From Verrucomicrobiales bacterium (GTDB lineage: Bacteria > Verrucomicrobiota > Verrucomicrobiia > Methylacidiphilales > JAAUTS01), in the NCBI GenBank assembly GCA_031256975.1, contig JAIRPN010000005.1:121021-185020 (forward strand): DNA of 64,000 bases, given 5' to 3'. The notes beneath the pieces were generated by a model. It worked only from the letters and a program-made list of their open reading frames with translations. It made no database searches and was not told where the DNA came from. Shown here in pieces: positions 7,053-17,144 of this stretch (the first letter of the stretch is position 1; each line of letters begins with the position of its first letter). The position numbers and the translations under genes were made by a program.

Positions 7053-9932
7053 ATGTCCCAGGACGAAATCAGAATCATCGGCGCACGGCAGCATAACCTG
7101 CGCAATCTGACGTTGTCACTGCCGCGCAACAAGATGATTGTCATCACCGGCCCCTCCGGTTCGGGCAAATCGTCATTGGCCTTTGATACCTTATTCGCCG
7201 AGGGACAACGCCGTTATGTGCAAAGCCTGTCGTCCTACGCGCGGCAATTCCTCGACCAGATCGAAAAGCCTGACGTGGATTTCATCGAGGGACTTTCCCC
7301 CGCCGTCGCCATCGAGCAACGCAGTGGCGCGGGCAACCCCCGATCCACCATCGCCACCACCACCGAAATTTATGATCATCTCCGCGTGTTGTACGCCGCC
7401 TGCGGACAACCGCACCACCCGCTAACCGGGACACCGTTACGACGATTGAGCATCCAGGAAATTGTCGACAAGATTCTCAACGAGGCGGCGGGTGACCGTT
7501 TCATTCTGCTCGCGCCCGTCGTTAGCGGCCAAGCAGGCGAGTTCAAGGACGTGCTGGAAAAACTGCGCAAGGACGGCTACGTCCGTGCCCGCATCGACGG
7601 CGAATTCAAGCAGCTCGACGAACCGGTCAAGCTGGCCAAGACCCAGAAACACAAGATCGAGGCGGTGATCGACCGCTTGAAAGTCACTCCGGCAATTCAC
7701 CAGCGCCTGACCGATTCCATCGAGACCGCGCTCAAACTCGGCCAGGGCGTGATCCAGGTCTGCTGGCAGGACGCTAACGGCAAGGATTTGGACGAGTGGT
7801 TTCTCAGCAACCAGAATTTCGATCCCGAAACCGGCTATCATTTCCCGCAGTTCAACGCGCGGGACTTTTCCTTCAACAGTCCGTCAGGCGCCTGCCCGAC
7901 CTGCCACGGTCTCGGCACCGAATTGGTGGTCGACGCCGGATTGGTCGTGCCGGATGAAAGTTTATCGCTGGAAGACCACGCCGTCGCGCCGTGGAAACGG
8001 GTACCGAAACGCATGCTGGGCCATTACAACAGCATCCTGCGCGACCTCGCACGCTACGCCAAGGTGGACATGGACACGCCGTGGAGCGAGTTGCCGGAGA
8101 AATTCCGCCAGTTGGTGCTAAATGGTTCCGACGGCAAGGAAATCCCCTTTACCAGCGTGCGCAACGGTGTCATCCGCGAAACACCCGAACCCTTCGCCGG
8201 GGTGCTGGCGCAAATCACCAACCTTTACGAAAGCAGCTCCAGCCCCTTGACCCGTCACCGCATGCAGCAATACATGAGCCGCCAGCCTTGCACCGCCTGC
8301 GGTGGCAAGCGCCTGCGCAAGGAAGTGCTGGCGGTCACCATTAGCGGCCTGAACATCCATGAATTCTGTCATCTCACCATTAGCGGGGCGGTGAAATTCA
8401 TTTCGCAAATCCCATGGACCGAACAGCAGCGCACCATTAGCGCCGAACTCGTTCGCGAGATTTCCTCGCGGTTGGCGTTCCTGAATGATGTCGGTGTCGG
8501 CTACCTGAATCTCGACCGGGAAACCGGCACCTTGTCGGGCGGTGAAATCCAACGCATCCGTCTCGCCACGCAAATCGGCGCTGGCTTGACCGGCGTGTTG
8601 TACATCCTCGACGAACCCAGCATCGGCCTGCACCAGCGCGACAACGAACGCCTGTTGAAAACCCTGTTCCACCTGCGCGACCTCGACAACACCGTGGTGG
8701 TGGTCGAGCACGACGAGGACACCATCCGCGCCGCCGACCATGTGGTCGACATCGGCCCCGGCGCGGGCGTGCTCGGCGGACGCATCGTCGCGGAAGGCAC
8801 TCCGCAGCAAATCGCCGCCAATGGCGAGTCGCTAACCGGGAAATATTTGTCGCACGAACTGGCCATTAGCGTCCCCAACGTGCGGGTTCCCGCCAACGGT
8901 TATCTGTTGAAAGTCATCGGTGCGACGGAAAACAACCTCAAGAACATCGACGTCAAAATCCCGCTCGGCTGCATCACCTGCGTGACCGGCGTTAGCGGCT
9001 CCGGCAAAAGCACGCTCATCAATGACGTGTTGAGCAAGGCCTTGTTCCGCCATTTTTACCAAGCCAAGGAACGTCCCGGCGCGCACAAGCGCATCGAGGG
9101 ACTCGACCACCTCGACAAGGTCATCACCATCGACCAGTCGCCGATCGGCCGCACACCGCGCTCCAACCCGGTCACCTACATCGGCGCGTTCGACGCCGTC
9201 CGCGACCTGTTCGCACAGCTCCCCGCCTCGCGCATCCGCGGCTACGGCAAGGGCCGTTTCAGCTTCAACACGCCGGGCGGACGTTGTGAGCATTGCGAGG
9301 GCGACGGTTACAAGAAAATCGAGATGCATTTCCTGCCCGATGTCTATGTGCCCTGCGAAGTCTGCAAGGGCAAACGCTTCAACCGCGAGACGCTGGAAAT
9401 CACCTACAAGAGTTTCAACATCGCCGATATCCTGGAAATGACCGTTAGCGACGGCCTGGAGTTGTTCAAGGCCATCCCCGCGGTTGCCGACAAGCTGGGG
9501 TCGCTGATGTCGGTCGGCCTCGGCTATATCCGGATGGGACAATCCGCCACCACCCTGTCCGGCGGCGAGGCGCAGCGCGTCAAGCTGGCGGCGGAACTGG
9601 GCAAGCGTTCAACCGGCCAGACCTGCTTCATCATGGACGAGCCGACCACCGGCTTGCATTTCGCCGATGTCGAGCAATTGATGACCGTGCTTTTCAATTT
9701 GCGAAATGCGGGCAATACGATCATCATTATCGAGCATCACTTGGATGTGATCAAGTGTGCGGACTGGGTCATCGACCTCGGCCCCGAGGGGGGCGACGGT
9801 GGCGGGAGCATCATTGCCGAGGGAACACCGGAAATGGTCGCTAACAACGAAGCCAGCCACACGGGAAGATTTTTGAAGTTAAAACTGAATGAACAGAAGT
9901 TTCGGAAACATACGGGCGACCGCCTGCTTTAG
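7053..9932 (+). CDS. uvrA: Excinuclease ABC subunit A
   Basis: 959 residues, normal length. DNA damage sensor of nucleotide excision repair, working with UvrB and UvrC. Two ABC ATPase halves: Walker A GPSGSGKSS (33-41) and GVSGSGKST (about 645-653), each with an LSGGE signature. The zinc module near 256-284 is odd: the second Cys pair (CPTC, from 281) is present, but the position of the first pair reads FDPETG (256-261), with both cysteines gone. Other Cys pairs (CTACGG, CEHCEG, CEVCKG) are intact. The gene carries eleven TTAGCG/CGCTAA words in 2.9 kb, the highest density in the window. It overlaps the next gene by 44 bp. Confidence 0.97.
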   Translation: MSQDEIRIIGARQHNLRNLTLSLPRNKMIVITGPSGSGKSSLAFDTLFAEGQRRYVQSLSSYARQFLDQIEKPDVDFIEGLSPAVAIEQRSGAGNPRSTIATTTEIYDHLRVLYAACGQPHHPLTGTPLRRLSIQEIVDKILNEAAGDRFILLAPVVSGQAGEFKDVLEKLRKDGYVRARIDGEFKQLDEPVKLAKTQKHKIEAVIDRLKVTPAIHQRLTDSIETALKLGQGVIQVCWQDANGKDLDEWFLSNQNFDPETGYHFPQFNARDFSFNSPSGACPTCHGLGTELVVDAGLVVPDESLSLEDHAVAPWKRVPKRMLGHYNSILRDLARYAKVDMDTPWSELPEKFRQLVLNGSDGKEIPFTSVRNGVIRETPEPFAGVLAQITNLYESSSSPLTRHRMQQYMSRQPCTACGGKRLRKEVLAVTISGLNIHEFCHLTISGAVKFISQIPWTEQQRTISAELVREISSRLAFLNDVGVGYLNLDRETGTLSGGEIQRIRLATQIGAGLTGVLYILDEPSIGLHQRDNERLLKTLFHLRDLDNTVVVVEHDEDTIRAADHVVDIGPGAGVLGGRIVAEGTPQQIAANGESLTGKYLSHELAISVPNVRVPANGYLLKVIGATENNLKNIDVKIPLGCITCVTGVSGSGKSTLINDVLSKALFRHFYQAKERPGAHKRIEGLDHLDKVITIDQSPIGRTPRSNPVTYIGAFDAVRDLFAQLPASRIRGYGKGRFSFNTPGGRCEHCEGDGYKKIEMHFLPDVYVPCEVCKGKRFNRETLEITYKSFNIADILEMTVSDGLELFKAIPAVADKLGSLMSVGLGYIRMGQSATTLSGGEAQRVKLAAELGKRSTGQTCFIMDEPTTGLHFADVEQLMTVLFNLRNAGNTIIIIEHHLDVIKCADWVIDLGPEGGDGGGSIIAEGTPEMVANNEASHTGRFLKLKLNEQKFRKHTGDRLL

Positions 9933-12435
9933 CCTCGCGTTTGCGCTGGTCTCGCTGTTAGCGTCGCCGTCCGCCAACGCCAAGCCGGGCAAGGAGGAGT
10001 CGCGGGCGCTGACCTATGCCGAGAAATCCTTCCAGGACGGCATCTACGATGTGGCGGCGCTGAACCTCAACAAGTTCCTCAAGGACTTCCCCAACAGCGA
10101 ACTGGAAGCCGAGGCAAAAATCTTTCTCGCCCAGTGCTACCTGTTCCAGGCCCAGCCGAAAAAAGCGCTGGCCTTGCTGGCGCAAATGCCCGACAGCACG
10201 CCAGACAGCCTCAAGCCCGAATTCCTGTACTGGCAGGCGGAAGCCAATTTCTCGCTGAAAGACTGGGCCGCCGCCGCCACTTTGTACCGCCAAATCCTGA
10301 AAACTTATCCCAATTTCCAATACAACACCAAGGTCCGTCTCAACCTAAGTGTCGCGCTGCTGCAAACCGAGGGTGAGGATGCCGCACTGGCGGCGCTCGA
10401 TCCGTTGTTGAAAAACAAGGACAACCCGGCCGACCAGCAACAGGCCCTGTTGCAAAAGGCCCGCATCCTCATCAGCGACAACAAACTGGAGGAAGTCTCC
10501 CTTATCGTCGACCAGATGGCCCGCGGCAAGGTTGACCGCAAGGTGCAGTACCAGTTGTGGTACTGGATCGCCGAACTGGCCCGCATGGCGGGCAAGACCG
10601 CCAAGGCGGTGGAGAATTACCAGAAAATCACCAGCGACCCGCGCGCCTTCCCCGCCGACCTGATCGCCAAGTCCTGGTTCGGACTCGGGCAGGTGTACAA
10701 GGACCAAAAGAAATGGCCGGAAGCCTCGGATGCCTTCCAGCAGTCCTACATCGTTTCCAACGACCCCGACATCATGCAGGCCTCGGTGGTGGAATACCTC
10801 AATGCCCAGTTGAAGAACGACACCCTGACCCAAGGCACGCTCAACATTCGCAAGGCCGCCAAGGACCATGGCGTGGCCGGCTTGTCAGGCTTGTATGCCA
10901 TCGGTCTGTTCTACTACAACACCGGCAACTTCGACGCCGCCATTACCGAGTTGGACGGGCTAAGCTCGAACAATCCGAACAGCGAATGGACTTGGCCGGC
11001 CCAGCTCTTGATCGCCGAATGTTTCCTGAAGAAAAACGACCTGGCCTCGGCAACCAAAACCTTGAACAAGGTTCGTGCCCAGACTTTCGATAATCAACTG
11101 GCGCTAACGGCGGCCTACCGCCTCGCGGAAATCCAGTCGCAAAATTCCGACTTCGACAACGCCAAACAGAACTTCCTTGCCGTCGCGCGCCAGTCGACCA
11201 ACAGCCAGCAGTCGGAAGAGGCTTACTTCCAGGCCCTGATGATCATGGCCCGCACCGGCAAAAACGACGAATTCACCGCCGTGCAGACGGAATTCACCGG
11301 CAAGTTCCCGAACAGTTCACGGTTGGCGGACATCGCCATGGAACAGGCGCGCATCCTAGAATCCACCGGCAAGGCCGCCGACGCGCAAAAGATTTACCAA
11401 GGCCTGTCGCAAAACAAAGACCATCCCGAGGTCGCCGCCGAGGCCCTGTTCCGCCTGGCCCAGTCGCAATACCAGGCGGGGCAAGCCGACGACGCGTTGA
11501 AGAATCTGCAAACCCTGGAAAAAGGTTTCCCGAAATACAACAATCTGGCCAATGCGGTTTACCTGCGTATCCTGATCCAAAACCGCAAGAGTCAATTGAA
11601 ACCGGACGATTTCCGCGACCAGCTCAATAAATTGATCGCCCGCTTCCCCGCCAATGACGATCTGGTTCCGCGCGCCTGGTTCCAAATCGCCAACTCCTAC
11701 TACGACCAGGGCAACTTCGCCCAGGCCCAGGTCAGCTTCCAGCAAATCGCCGACAAGTATCCCAACAGCTCCTTCACCGAGATGTCGTTATACTTCGCCG
11801 GACTCTGCGCCATGAAGCTCGGCAATTACACCGAGGCCATCACCACGCTGGAAAAAATCCCCGACAACTCGCAACTGAAACCCAACGCCCGCGTGGCGCA
11901 AATCCGCTGCTTCATCTCGCAAGAAAAATGGCAGGACGCGCTGCGCATTGCCGACTCGGTCATCGCCAACCGCCCGCAGGACCCCACTTGGGCCGAGGCT
12001 TCGCTGCGCAAAGTGAATTGCCTCTACCGCCTTGCCGCCAATGACCCCAAGCAATACGACGCCGCACTGGTCATCGTGAACCAAATCCTTGCCGCCAAGA
12101 ACATCACCCTCGCCCAGCGCAACGAGGCCGGTTGCCTGAAAGGCGACATCCTCAAGCAACAGCAAAAACCAACCGAGGCCCTCGCCGCCTATCTCGACGT
12201 GGTGTACGGTCGCCTGTTGCCGAGCGATGTCACCAGCCTGCCCGCCGAACCCGAGCATTACTGGTTTGTCCGTTCCGGCGACGCCGCCGCGCAATTGCTG
12301 GAGGACAAGGGCGACATCAAGGGGGAAATCCAGGTTTACCGCATCCTGGAACGCCTGGTGGAGCCGCGACGCGACGAATTCCGCAAGAAGATCGACGAGT
12401 TGAAGGCGCACAACTTCATCTACGAGGAATCGTAA
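9889..12435 (+). CDS. Exported tetratricopeptide-repeat protein
   Basis: 848 residues. A signal peptide (hydrophobic core to about residue 25, ending SANA) is followed by tandem TPR-like helical repeats along almost the whole length, with recurring patterns such as YxxALxxLxxxLKxFPNS and GDYxxA-like pairs. The segment after the signal (YAEKSFQDGIYDVAALNLNK) resembles YbgF/BamD-type periplasmic TPRs that scaffold envelope complexes. It begins inside the last 44 bp of uvrA, so it is translationally linked, although a functional link to DNA repair is not implied. No catalytic residues are recognised. Confidence 0.85.
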   Translation: MNRSFGNIRATACFSLAFALVSLLASPSANAKPGKEESRALTYAEKSFQDGIYDVAALNLNKFLKDFPNSELEAEAKIFLAQCYLFQAQPKKALALLAQMPDSTPDSLKPEFLYWQAEANFSLKDWAAAATLYRQILKTYPNFQYNTKVRLNLSVALLQTEGEDAALAALDPLLKNKDNPADQQQALLQKARILISDNKLEEVSLIVDQMARGKVDRKVQYQLWYWIAELARMAGKTAKAVENYQKITSDPRAFPADLIAKSWFGLGQVYKDQKKWPEASDAFQQSYIVSNDPDIMQASVVEYLNAQLKNDTLTQGTLNIRKAAKDHGVAGLSGLYAIGLFYYNTGNFDAAITELDGLSSNNPNSEWTWPAQLLIAECFLKKNDLASATKTLNKVRAQTFDNQLALTAAYRLAEIQSQNSDFDNAKQNFLAVARQSTNSQQSEEAYFQALMIMARTGKNDEFTAVQTEFTGKFPNSSRLADIAMEQARILESTGKAADAQKIYQGLSQNKDHPEVAAEALFRLAQSQYQAGQADDALKNLQTLEKGFPKYNNLANAVYLRILIQNRKSQLKPDDFRDQLNKLIARFPANDDLVPRAWFQIANSYYDQGNFAQAQVSFQQIADKYPNSSFTEMSLYFAGLCAMKLGNYTEAITTLEKIPDNSQLKPNARVAQIRCFISQEKWQDALRIADSVIANRPQDPTWAEASLRKVNCLYRLAANDPKQYDAALVIVNQILAAKNITLAQRNEAGCLKGDILKQQQKPTEALAAYLDVVYGRLLPSDVTSLPAEPEHYWFVRSGDAAAQLLEDKGDIKGEIQVYRILERLVEPRRDEFRKKIDELKAHNFIYEES

Positions 12436-12450
12436 ATAATGCGTTATAAA

Positions 12451-12565
12451 TTCCCCTTCAAAATGAAGGGGTGGACGCGAAGCGGACGGGGTAGTCTGTA
12501 TTTTGTGTTATCTTCCCTGACTACCCCGTCGGCTAAAGCCGCCACCCCTTCGCACCGAAGGGGAA
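12451..12565. repeat. Nested inverted-repeat element (MITE/REP-like)
   Basis: The ends are small hairpins, CCCCTTC-aaaat-GAAGGGG on the left and CCCCTTCgcacCGAAGGGG on the right. Further in, GACGGGGTAGTC pairs with GACTACCCCGTC. The whole 115 bp unit can fold into a cruciform-like structure and fills most of the gap between the TPR gene and the Fe-S carrier. Compact nested palindromes of this kind are typical of non-autonomous mobile repeats; no target duplication is evident. Confidence 0.8.
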
Positions 12566-12629
12566 TTAGCGACATCACCGGATTGGACTTTGCACAATCC
12601 GTTTTGTATTTTAAATTAACCCCAGACAT

Positions 12630-12956
12630 ATGATCCAATTGACCGACAAAGCCGCAAAGCAAATCCTCATCCTGGTGGATGATCCAGCCGCCGAGGGACT
12701 GCGCATTTTTATCGACAAGGGCGGCTGCTCCGGCATGCAATACAACATGAAGGTCGACAAGGCCGCCGCCAACGACCAGGTCATCGAGAACCAAGGCGGC
12801 CGCGTGTTCATCGACCCGGAAAGCCTGCGTTATTTGAAGGATGTCACCATCGACTTCACCGACAGCCTGACCGACACCGGTTTCAAGATCCGCAACCCCA
12901 ACGCCAAGCAAACCTGCGGCTGCGGCACCTCGTTCGAGCCCGGTGAACCGTCCTGA
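12630..12956 (+). CDS. A-type iron-sulfur cluster carrier (IscA/ErpA/SufA family)
   Basis: 108 residues, the normal length. It receives Fe-S clusters from a scaffold and passes them to apoproteins. The three conserved cysteines are C33 (GGCSGMQYNM) and C96/C98 (TCGCGTSF). The core LTDKAAKQI...GLRIFIDKGGCSG is typical. No isc/suf genes are adjacent, so it is a stand-alone carrier in this window. The start ATG gives the family's usual N-terminus; no ribosome-binding site is obvious. Confidence 0.95.
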   Translation: MIQLTDKAAKQILILVDDPAAEGLRIFIDKGGCSGMQYNMKVDKAAANDQVIENQGGRVFIDPESLRYLKDVTIDFTDSLTDTGFKIRNPNAKQTCGCGTSFEPGEPS

Positions 12957-13031
12957 TTAAGCCCGCCATTAGCGTCCGCTTTTTATTTGGATTTTTCGCC
13001 TCCTTCCCTATGTTGAAGCGAAGCCGAAACT

Positions 13032-14825
13032 ATGCAGAAACCACGCACGCCAATCATCCTCGCCATTAGCGTCCTGTTGCTGCCCCTGCTCGTCTCCTGT
13101 TCCCGCGTCCAATTGCCCGCCCGCCAGAATCTTCCCCTCCCCGAGGATGTTGATATTGCCAACTGCCCGCCCGGCAAGGTCGGCGCGACCTTTATCACCA
13201 CCATGTCCAGCGAACCGAGCAGCTTCAACCCGCTGGTTATCGAGGACGCCTATTCCAACGATATCGTCGGCAACATGCTTTCCGGTCTGGTCGACATGGA
13301 TCCGGTCACACAGGATATTATCCCCGGCCTCGCCAAGTCCTGGGAAATTTCCGCCGACAAAAAGACTTACACCTTCCATCTGCGCCGCGGCGTAAAGTGG
13401 AGCGACGGTGAGCCGCTAACGGCGGACGACGTCATTTTCACCTTCGACTGCATCTACGACCAGCGTTACCCCAACCGCAACGAGCAACAATTCACCATCG
13501 CCGGGCAACATTTGAAGTATGAGAAAATCGACGATTACACCGTCCGCTTCATCACCCCGGATTTGTATTCCCCGTTCCTGAATGACATTGGTGTCGCCAT
13601 CCTGCCGAAACACTCGTTGTTTGCGTCCTACCGGGACGGCTCGTTGCAAAAACAATGGACCGTCGCCACCGGAATTAACACGCCCGATTCCATCCCCTGC
13701 AGCGGCCCGTTCAAGCTGCTTTCCTACCGTCCCGGCGACCGCCTGTTGATGATACCGAATCCTCACTACTGGCGGGCCGACGCCAATGGCCAGCGCCTGC
13801 CCTACATCAACCTGTATGTGGTCAAGTTCGTCAAGGATACCAATGCCGAACTGGTCAATTTTTGTACCGGCCAGACCGAGGCTTCCGCCATTAGCGCCGC
13901 CGATGTCGGCTGGGTACAACATGCGCAAAAAACCTATCATTTCACCATCTACAACCAGGGCCCTGCCGCCAGCATCGGCTTCATCTGGTTCAACCAGAAC
14001 CCCGGCAGGAACAAAAAAGGCGAACCGTTCATTCCTTCCTACCGCCTCGCCTGGTTCCAGGATGTCCGTTTCCGGCAGGCCGTCTCTTACGGCTTTAACC
14101 GTCGCGGTCTCATCGACGGTGTGTTCTTCGGCCGCGCCACGGAACTGCACAGCATCATCAGCGAGGGCAATTTGAAATGGCACAATCCCAACACTCCCCG
14201 CTTCGACTATAATCCCTCCAAGGCCGCGCAATTGCTCGCGGACATGGGGATGAAAAAACGGAACGACGGCAACCTTTACGACGCCAGCGGCAATCCGGTC
14301 GAATTTGAAATCCTCGTCCCCAGTGCCAGCACCACCGGCCCGCAAATCATGACCAGCTTCAAGGAAAACATGAAGGATCTGGGCATCAACGTCAAAATCT
14401 CCTACATCGACTTCGGCACCATGATGGCCCGCACCGGGCAATCCTTCGACTACGACTCCGGCATCATGGGTTTCACCGGCGGCGGTGATCCGTCCGGCGG
14501 CAAGGCCATCTATCTCTCATCGGGCCGCATGCACCTTTGGAACCCGAGCCAGAAAACCCCGGCCACGCCCTGGGAGGCGCGTATTGACGAACTGATGAGC
14601 CTGCAGGAAAAAACCTTCGACCCCGCGCGGCGCAAGACATTGATCGACGAAATGCAGGTCATCTTCGCCGAACAACGCCCGTTGATCTTCCTCGTCACCC
14701 CCAATACCTATCTCGGATTGAAAGACAAATGGCACAACACCAAGAAAGACCTGCGCGGCTATCTGGTATTCAAGCAGGAAGAGCTCTGGGCCGACCCTGA
14801 CGAGAAAGAGGTGCGGCATGAATAA
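13032..14825 (+). CDS. Oligopeptide ABC transporter substrate-binding lipoprotein
   Basis: 597 residues. Family 5 extracellular solute-binding protein (OppA/DppA-like) that delivers peptides to the downstream permease. It has a lipoprotein signal with Cys in VSCS at about residue 23, the early core MSSEPSSFNPLV, and the hallmark block TYTFHLRRGVKWSDGEPLTADDV. It is followed at 115 bp by the fused permease and then both ATPases, giving a complete importer operon. Precise substrate (oligopeptide, dipeptide or another solute of this family) cannot be told from sequence alone. Confidence 0.93.
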   Translation: MQKPRTPIILAISVLLLPLLVSCSRVQLPARQNLPLPEDVDIANCPPGKVGATFITTMSSEPSSFNPLVIEDAYSNDIVGNMLSGLVDMDPVTQDIIPGLAKSWEISADKKTYTFHLRRGVKWSDGEPLTADDVIFTFDCIYDQRYPNRNEQQFTIAGQHLKYEKIDDYTVRFITPDLYSPFLNDIGVAILPKHSLFASYRDGSLQKQWTVATGINTPDSIPCSGPFKLLSYRPGDRLLMIPNPHYWRADANGQRLPYINLYVVKFVKDTNAELVNFCTGQTEASAISAADVGWVQHAQKTYHFTIYNQGPAASIGFIWFNQNPGRNKKGEPFIPSYRLAWFQDVRFRQAVSYGFNRRGLIDGVFFGRATELHSIISEGNLKWHNPNTPRFDYNPSKAAQLLADMGMKKRNDGNLYDASGNPVEFEILVPSASTTGPQIMTSFKENMKDLGINVKISYIDFGTMMARTGQSFDYDSGIMGFTGGGDPSGGKAIYLSSGRMHLWNPSQKTPATPWEARIDELMSLQEKTFDPARRKTLIDEMQVIFAEQRPLIFLVTPNTYLGLKDKWHNTKKDLRGYLVFKQEELWADPDEKEVRHE

Positions 14826-14939
14826 GGCGGCATTTAAGCGGTACGGAACCGCGCATTCAACGGTGTGGGATGCTATAACCCATAACAATCTCCCTGATGG
14901 CCGGTTACAGTGTTTTCACGGCAAAATTCGGAGGTCAAC

Positions 14940-17144
14940 GTGATTGGTTACATTCTCCGCCGCCTCGCCATTAGCGTCCCGATGCTGCTGGTTATCTCGC
15001 TGCTGGTATTTTTTCTCATGAGTTTGGCACCGGGCGATTTTCTCGATACCGCCCGTTCGCAACGCGACATCTCCGAGGAAACCATTCACCGGCTGGAAAA
15101 ACAGTACGGCCTCGACAAGCCTTGGTATATCCAATACGAACGCTGGCTTACCAAGGCCGTCACCGGCGACTTCGGTTATTCCTGGACCTACAAGGTCAAC
15201 GTCAGCGAAATCCTCCTGCAACGCGTCCCCGCCACCATCGGGCTCGCCATTAGCTCCATGTTGCTGGCCTGGCTGATCGCCCTGCCGCTCGGCGTTCTTG
15301 CCGCGATTTACAAAGGCTCGGTCTTTGACCGCGTCTCCTCGCTGTTGGCCTATGCCGCCATCTCCTTGCCGGACTTTTTCTTCGCCTTGGTGGCGCTGTT
15401 CTTTGCCTCGGTCACCGGCCTGTTCCCCGTCGGCGGCCTGACTTCCATCACTTCCGATTTCTTCTCGCCGGGCGCCAAGATCGCCGATTACTTCTGGCAT
15501 TTGGCGTTGCCTGCCGTCGTGCTGGGGCTTGGCGGCATTGCCGGAACCATGCGCGTGATGCGGGCCAATTTCCTCGACCAAATCCGCGCCGAATATGTCA
15601 ACACCGCGCGCGCCAAGGGTTTGTCAGAATTCAGCGTCATGTTCAAGCATGCGCTGCGCAACGCCATCAATCCCTTCATCACCTCGCTCGGCTTCGCCTT
15701 TAGCGGCCTGCTCAGCGGCGCGTTGATCGTGGAGAATATTTTCAACTATCCCGGCTTGGGGCAATTGACCTATCAGGCCTTCCTGCGCCAGGACAAATAC
15801 CTCGTCCTTGCCGCCGTCGTGCTGGGGGCCGGCATGCTGATCGTCGGCAACCTGCTCGCCGACATCCTCCTCTCGCTCTCCGACCCGCGCATCCGCTTGA
15901 ATCGCGGCGGGGCGTTCCGCTTCAGGCAGTTGTTCGCCTGGCTCGGCACCGTGGCATTAATCATCGTCCTGTTTTATCTGGCCCGCTTCCTGCCGTGGGA
16001 GAACAAATCGTTCTGGCAGGACGTGAAAGTTTCCGGGGTCATCCTGCTGGTCATCGGCGGATTGTTCGTCATCTACACCGCGTGGCCGGTGCTGCGGCAG
16101 ATTATCCCCAAGCTGGTCCGGCGTCCGATTGGAGCCATCACGCTGGCGGTGCTCGCCATCTTCTACGGACTGGCGCTCCTGGCGGGATTTGTCTCCCCCT
16201 ATTCAACCAGCGACCAGGACCTGACCAAAACCTTCCACCCGCCGACCGTGTTTGTCTGGAAGAACGGCGGACTGGGAGTCAAAACCTACCACAATGCCGA
16301 CCGCAGCATCGCCAAATATGAACCGGTCGCCAATGGCGAAGTCCCGGTAAAATGGTTCGTTGCCGGGACACCCTACAAGTTGCTGGGCTTCATCCCGCTC
16401 AAGACCCATCTGTTCGGCGTCGAGTCGCCCAACAAAATTTATCTGATGGGCAGCGACGCCACCGGACGCGATGTTTTCTCGCGCCTGCTCTACGGTTCGC
16501 AAATCTCACTGACACTGGGCTTGATCGGCGTGACCATCACCATGTCGCTCGGGTTCCTGATCGGCGGGCTGGCCGGCTACCTCGGCGGCAGCTTCGACAG
16601 CATCGCCATGCGCCTGACGGAAATCATCATGTCAGTGCCGGGACTGTACCTGCTCATCGCCCTGCGCGCCGCCTTGTACAAATTCTTCGACCCCTCGGAA
16701 ATGTTCATCCTCATCGTCGTGGTATTGAGTTTCATCGGCTGGACCGGCACCGCGCGCGTCATTCGCGGCATGACCCTTTCCGTGCGCCAGTTGCCGTTCA
16801 TCCATGCCGCCGAGACGATGGGGCAGTCCCGGTTGAAAATCCTGCTCAAGCATGTACTGCCCAACATCGCCAGTTATCTCGTCATTAGCGCCACCATGAG
16901 CGTCCCCGGCTATATCCTGGGTGAAGCCAGCCTCAGTTTCCTCGGCCTCGGCATCATGGAGCCCTCCGCATCGTGGGGCTTGATGCTTTCGCAGGCTCAG
17001 GAAATGAAGGTATTCATGCTCGGGTTTAGCTGGTTGTTCATCCCCGGCGTAGCCATGTTCCTGGTCGTGATGACCTTCAATCTGCTCGGTGACGAGTTGC
17101 GCGATTTGATTGATCCGAAATTCAAGACGGAGAACCGCCTATGA
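14940..17144 (+). CDS. Fused OppB-OppC oligopeptide transporter permease
   Basis: 734 residues from the GTG at 14940, chosen because a strong GGAGG lies at 14930-14934 and the protein then begins MIGYILRRLAISVP, the usual OppB start. Residues 1-320 are an OppB permease. Two extra membrane segments follow (about 335-355 and 368-383). From about residue 391 (RRPIGAITL) the protein is an OppC permease, ending GDELRDLIDP. In most bacteria these are two proteins, so this single chain likely carries both membrane halves of the channel. It overlaps oppD by 4 bp (ATGA). Confidence 0.92.
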   Translation: MIGYILRRLAISVPMLLVISLLVFFLMSLAPGDFLDTARSQRDISEETIHRLEKQYGLDKPWYIQYERWLTKAVTGDFGYSWTYKVNVSEILLQRVPATIGLAISSMLLAWLIALPLGVLAAIYKGSVFDRVSSLLAYAAISLPDFFFALVALFFASVTGLFPVGGLTSITSDFFSPGAKIADYFWHLALPAVVLGLGGIAGTMRVMRANFLDQIRAEYVNTARAKGLSEFSVMFKHALRNAINPFITSLGFAFSGLLSGALIVENIFNYPGLGQLTYQAFLRQDKYLVLAAVVLGAGMLIVGNLLADILLSLSDPRIRLNRGGAFRFRQLFAWLGTVALIIVLFYLARFLPWENKSFWQDVKVSGVILLVIGGLFVIYTAWPVLRQIIPKLVRRPIGAITLAVLAIFYGLALLAGFVSPYSTSDQDLTKTFHPPTVFVWKNGGLGVKTYHNADRSIAKYEPVANGEVPVKWFVAGTPYKLLGFIPLKTHLFGVESPNKIYLMGSDATGRDVFSRLLYGSQISLTLGLIGVTITMSLGFLIGGLAGYLGGSFDSIAMRLTEIIMSVPGLYLLIALRAALYKFFDPSEMFILIVVVLSFIGWTGTARVIRGMTLSVRQLPFIHAAETMGQSRLKILLKHVLPNIASYLVISATMSVPGYILGEASLSFLGLGIMEPSASWGLMLSQAQEMKVFMLGFSWLFIPGVAMFLVVMTFNLLGDELRDLIDPKFKTENRL

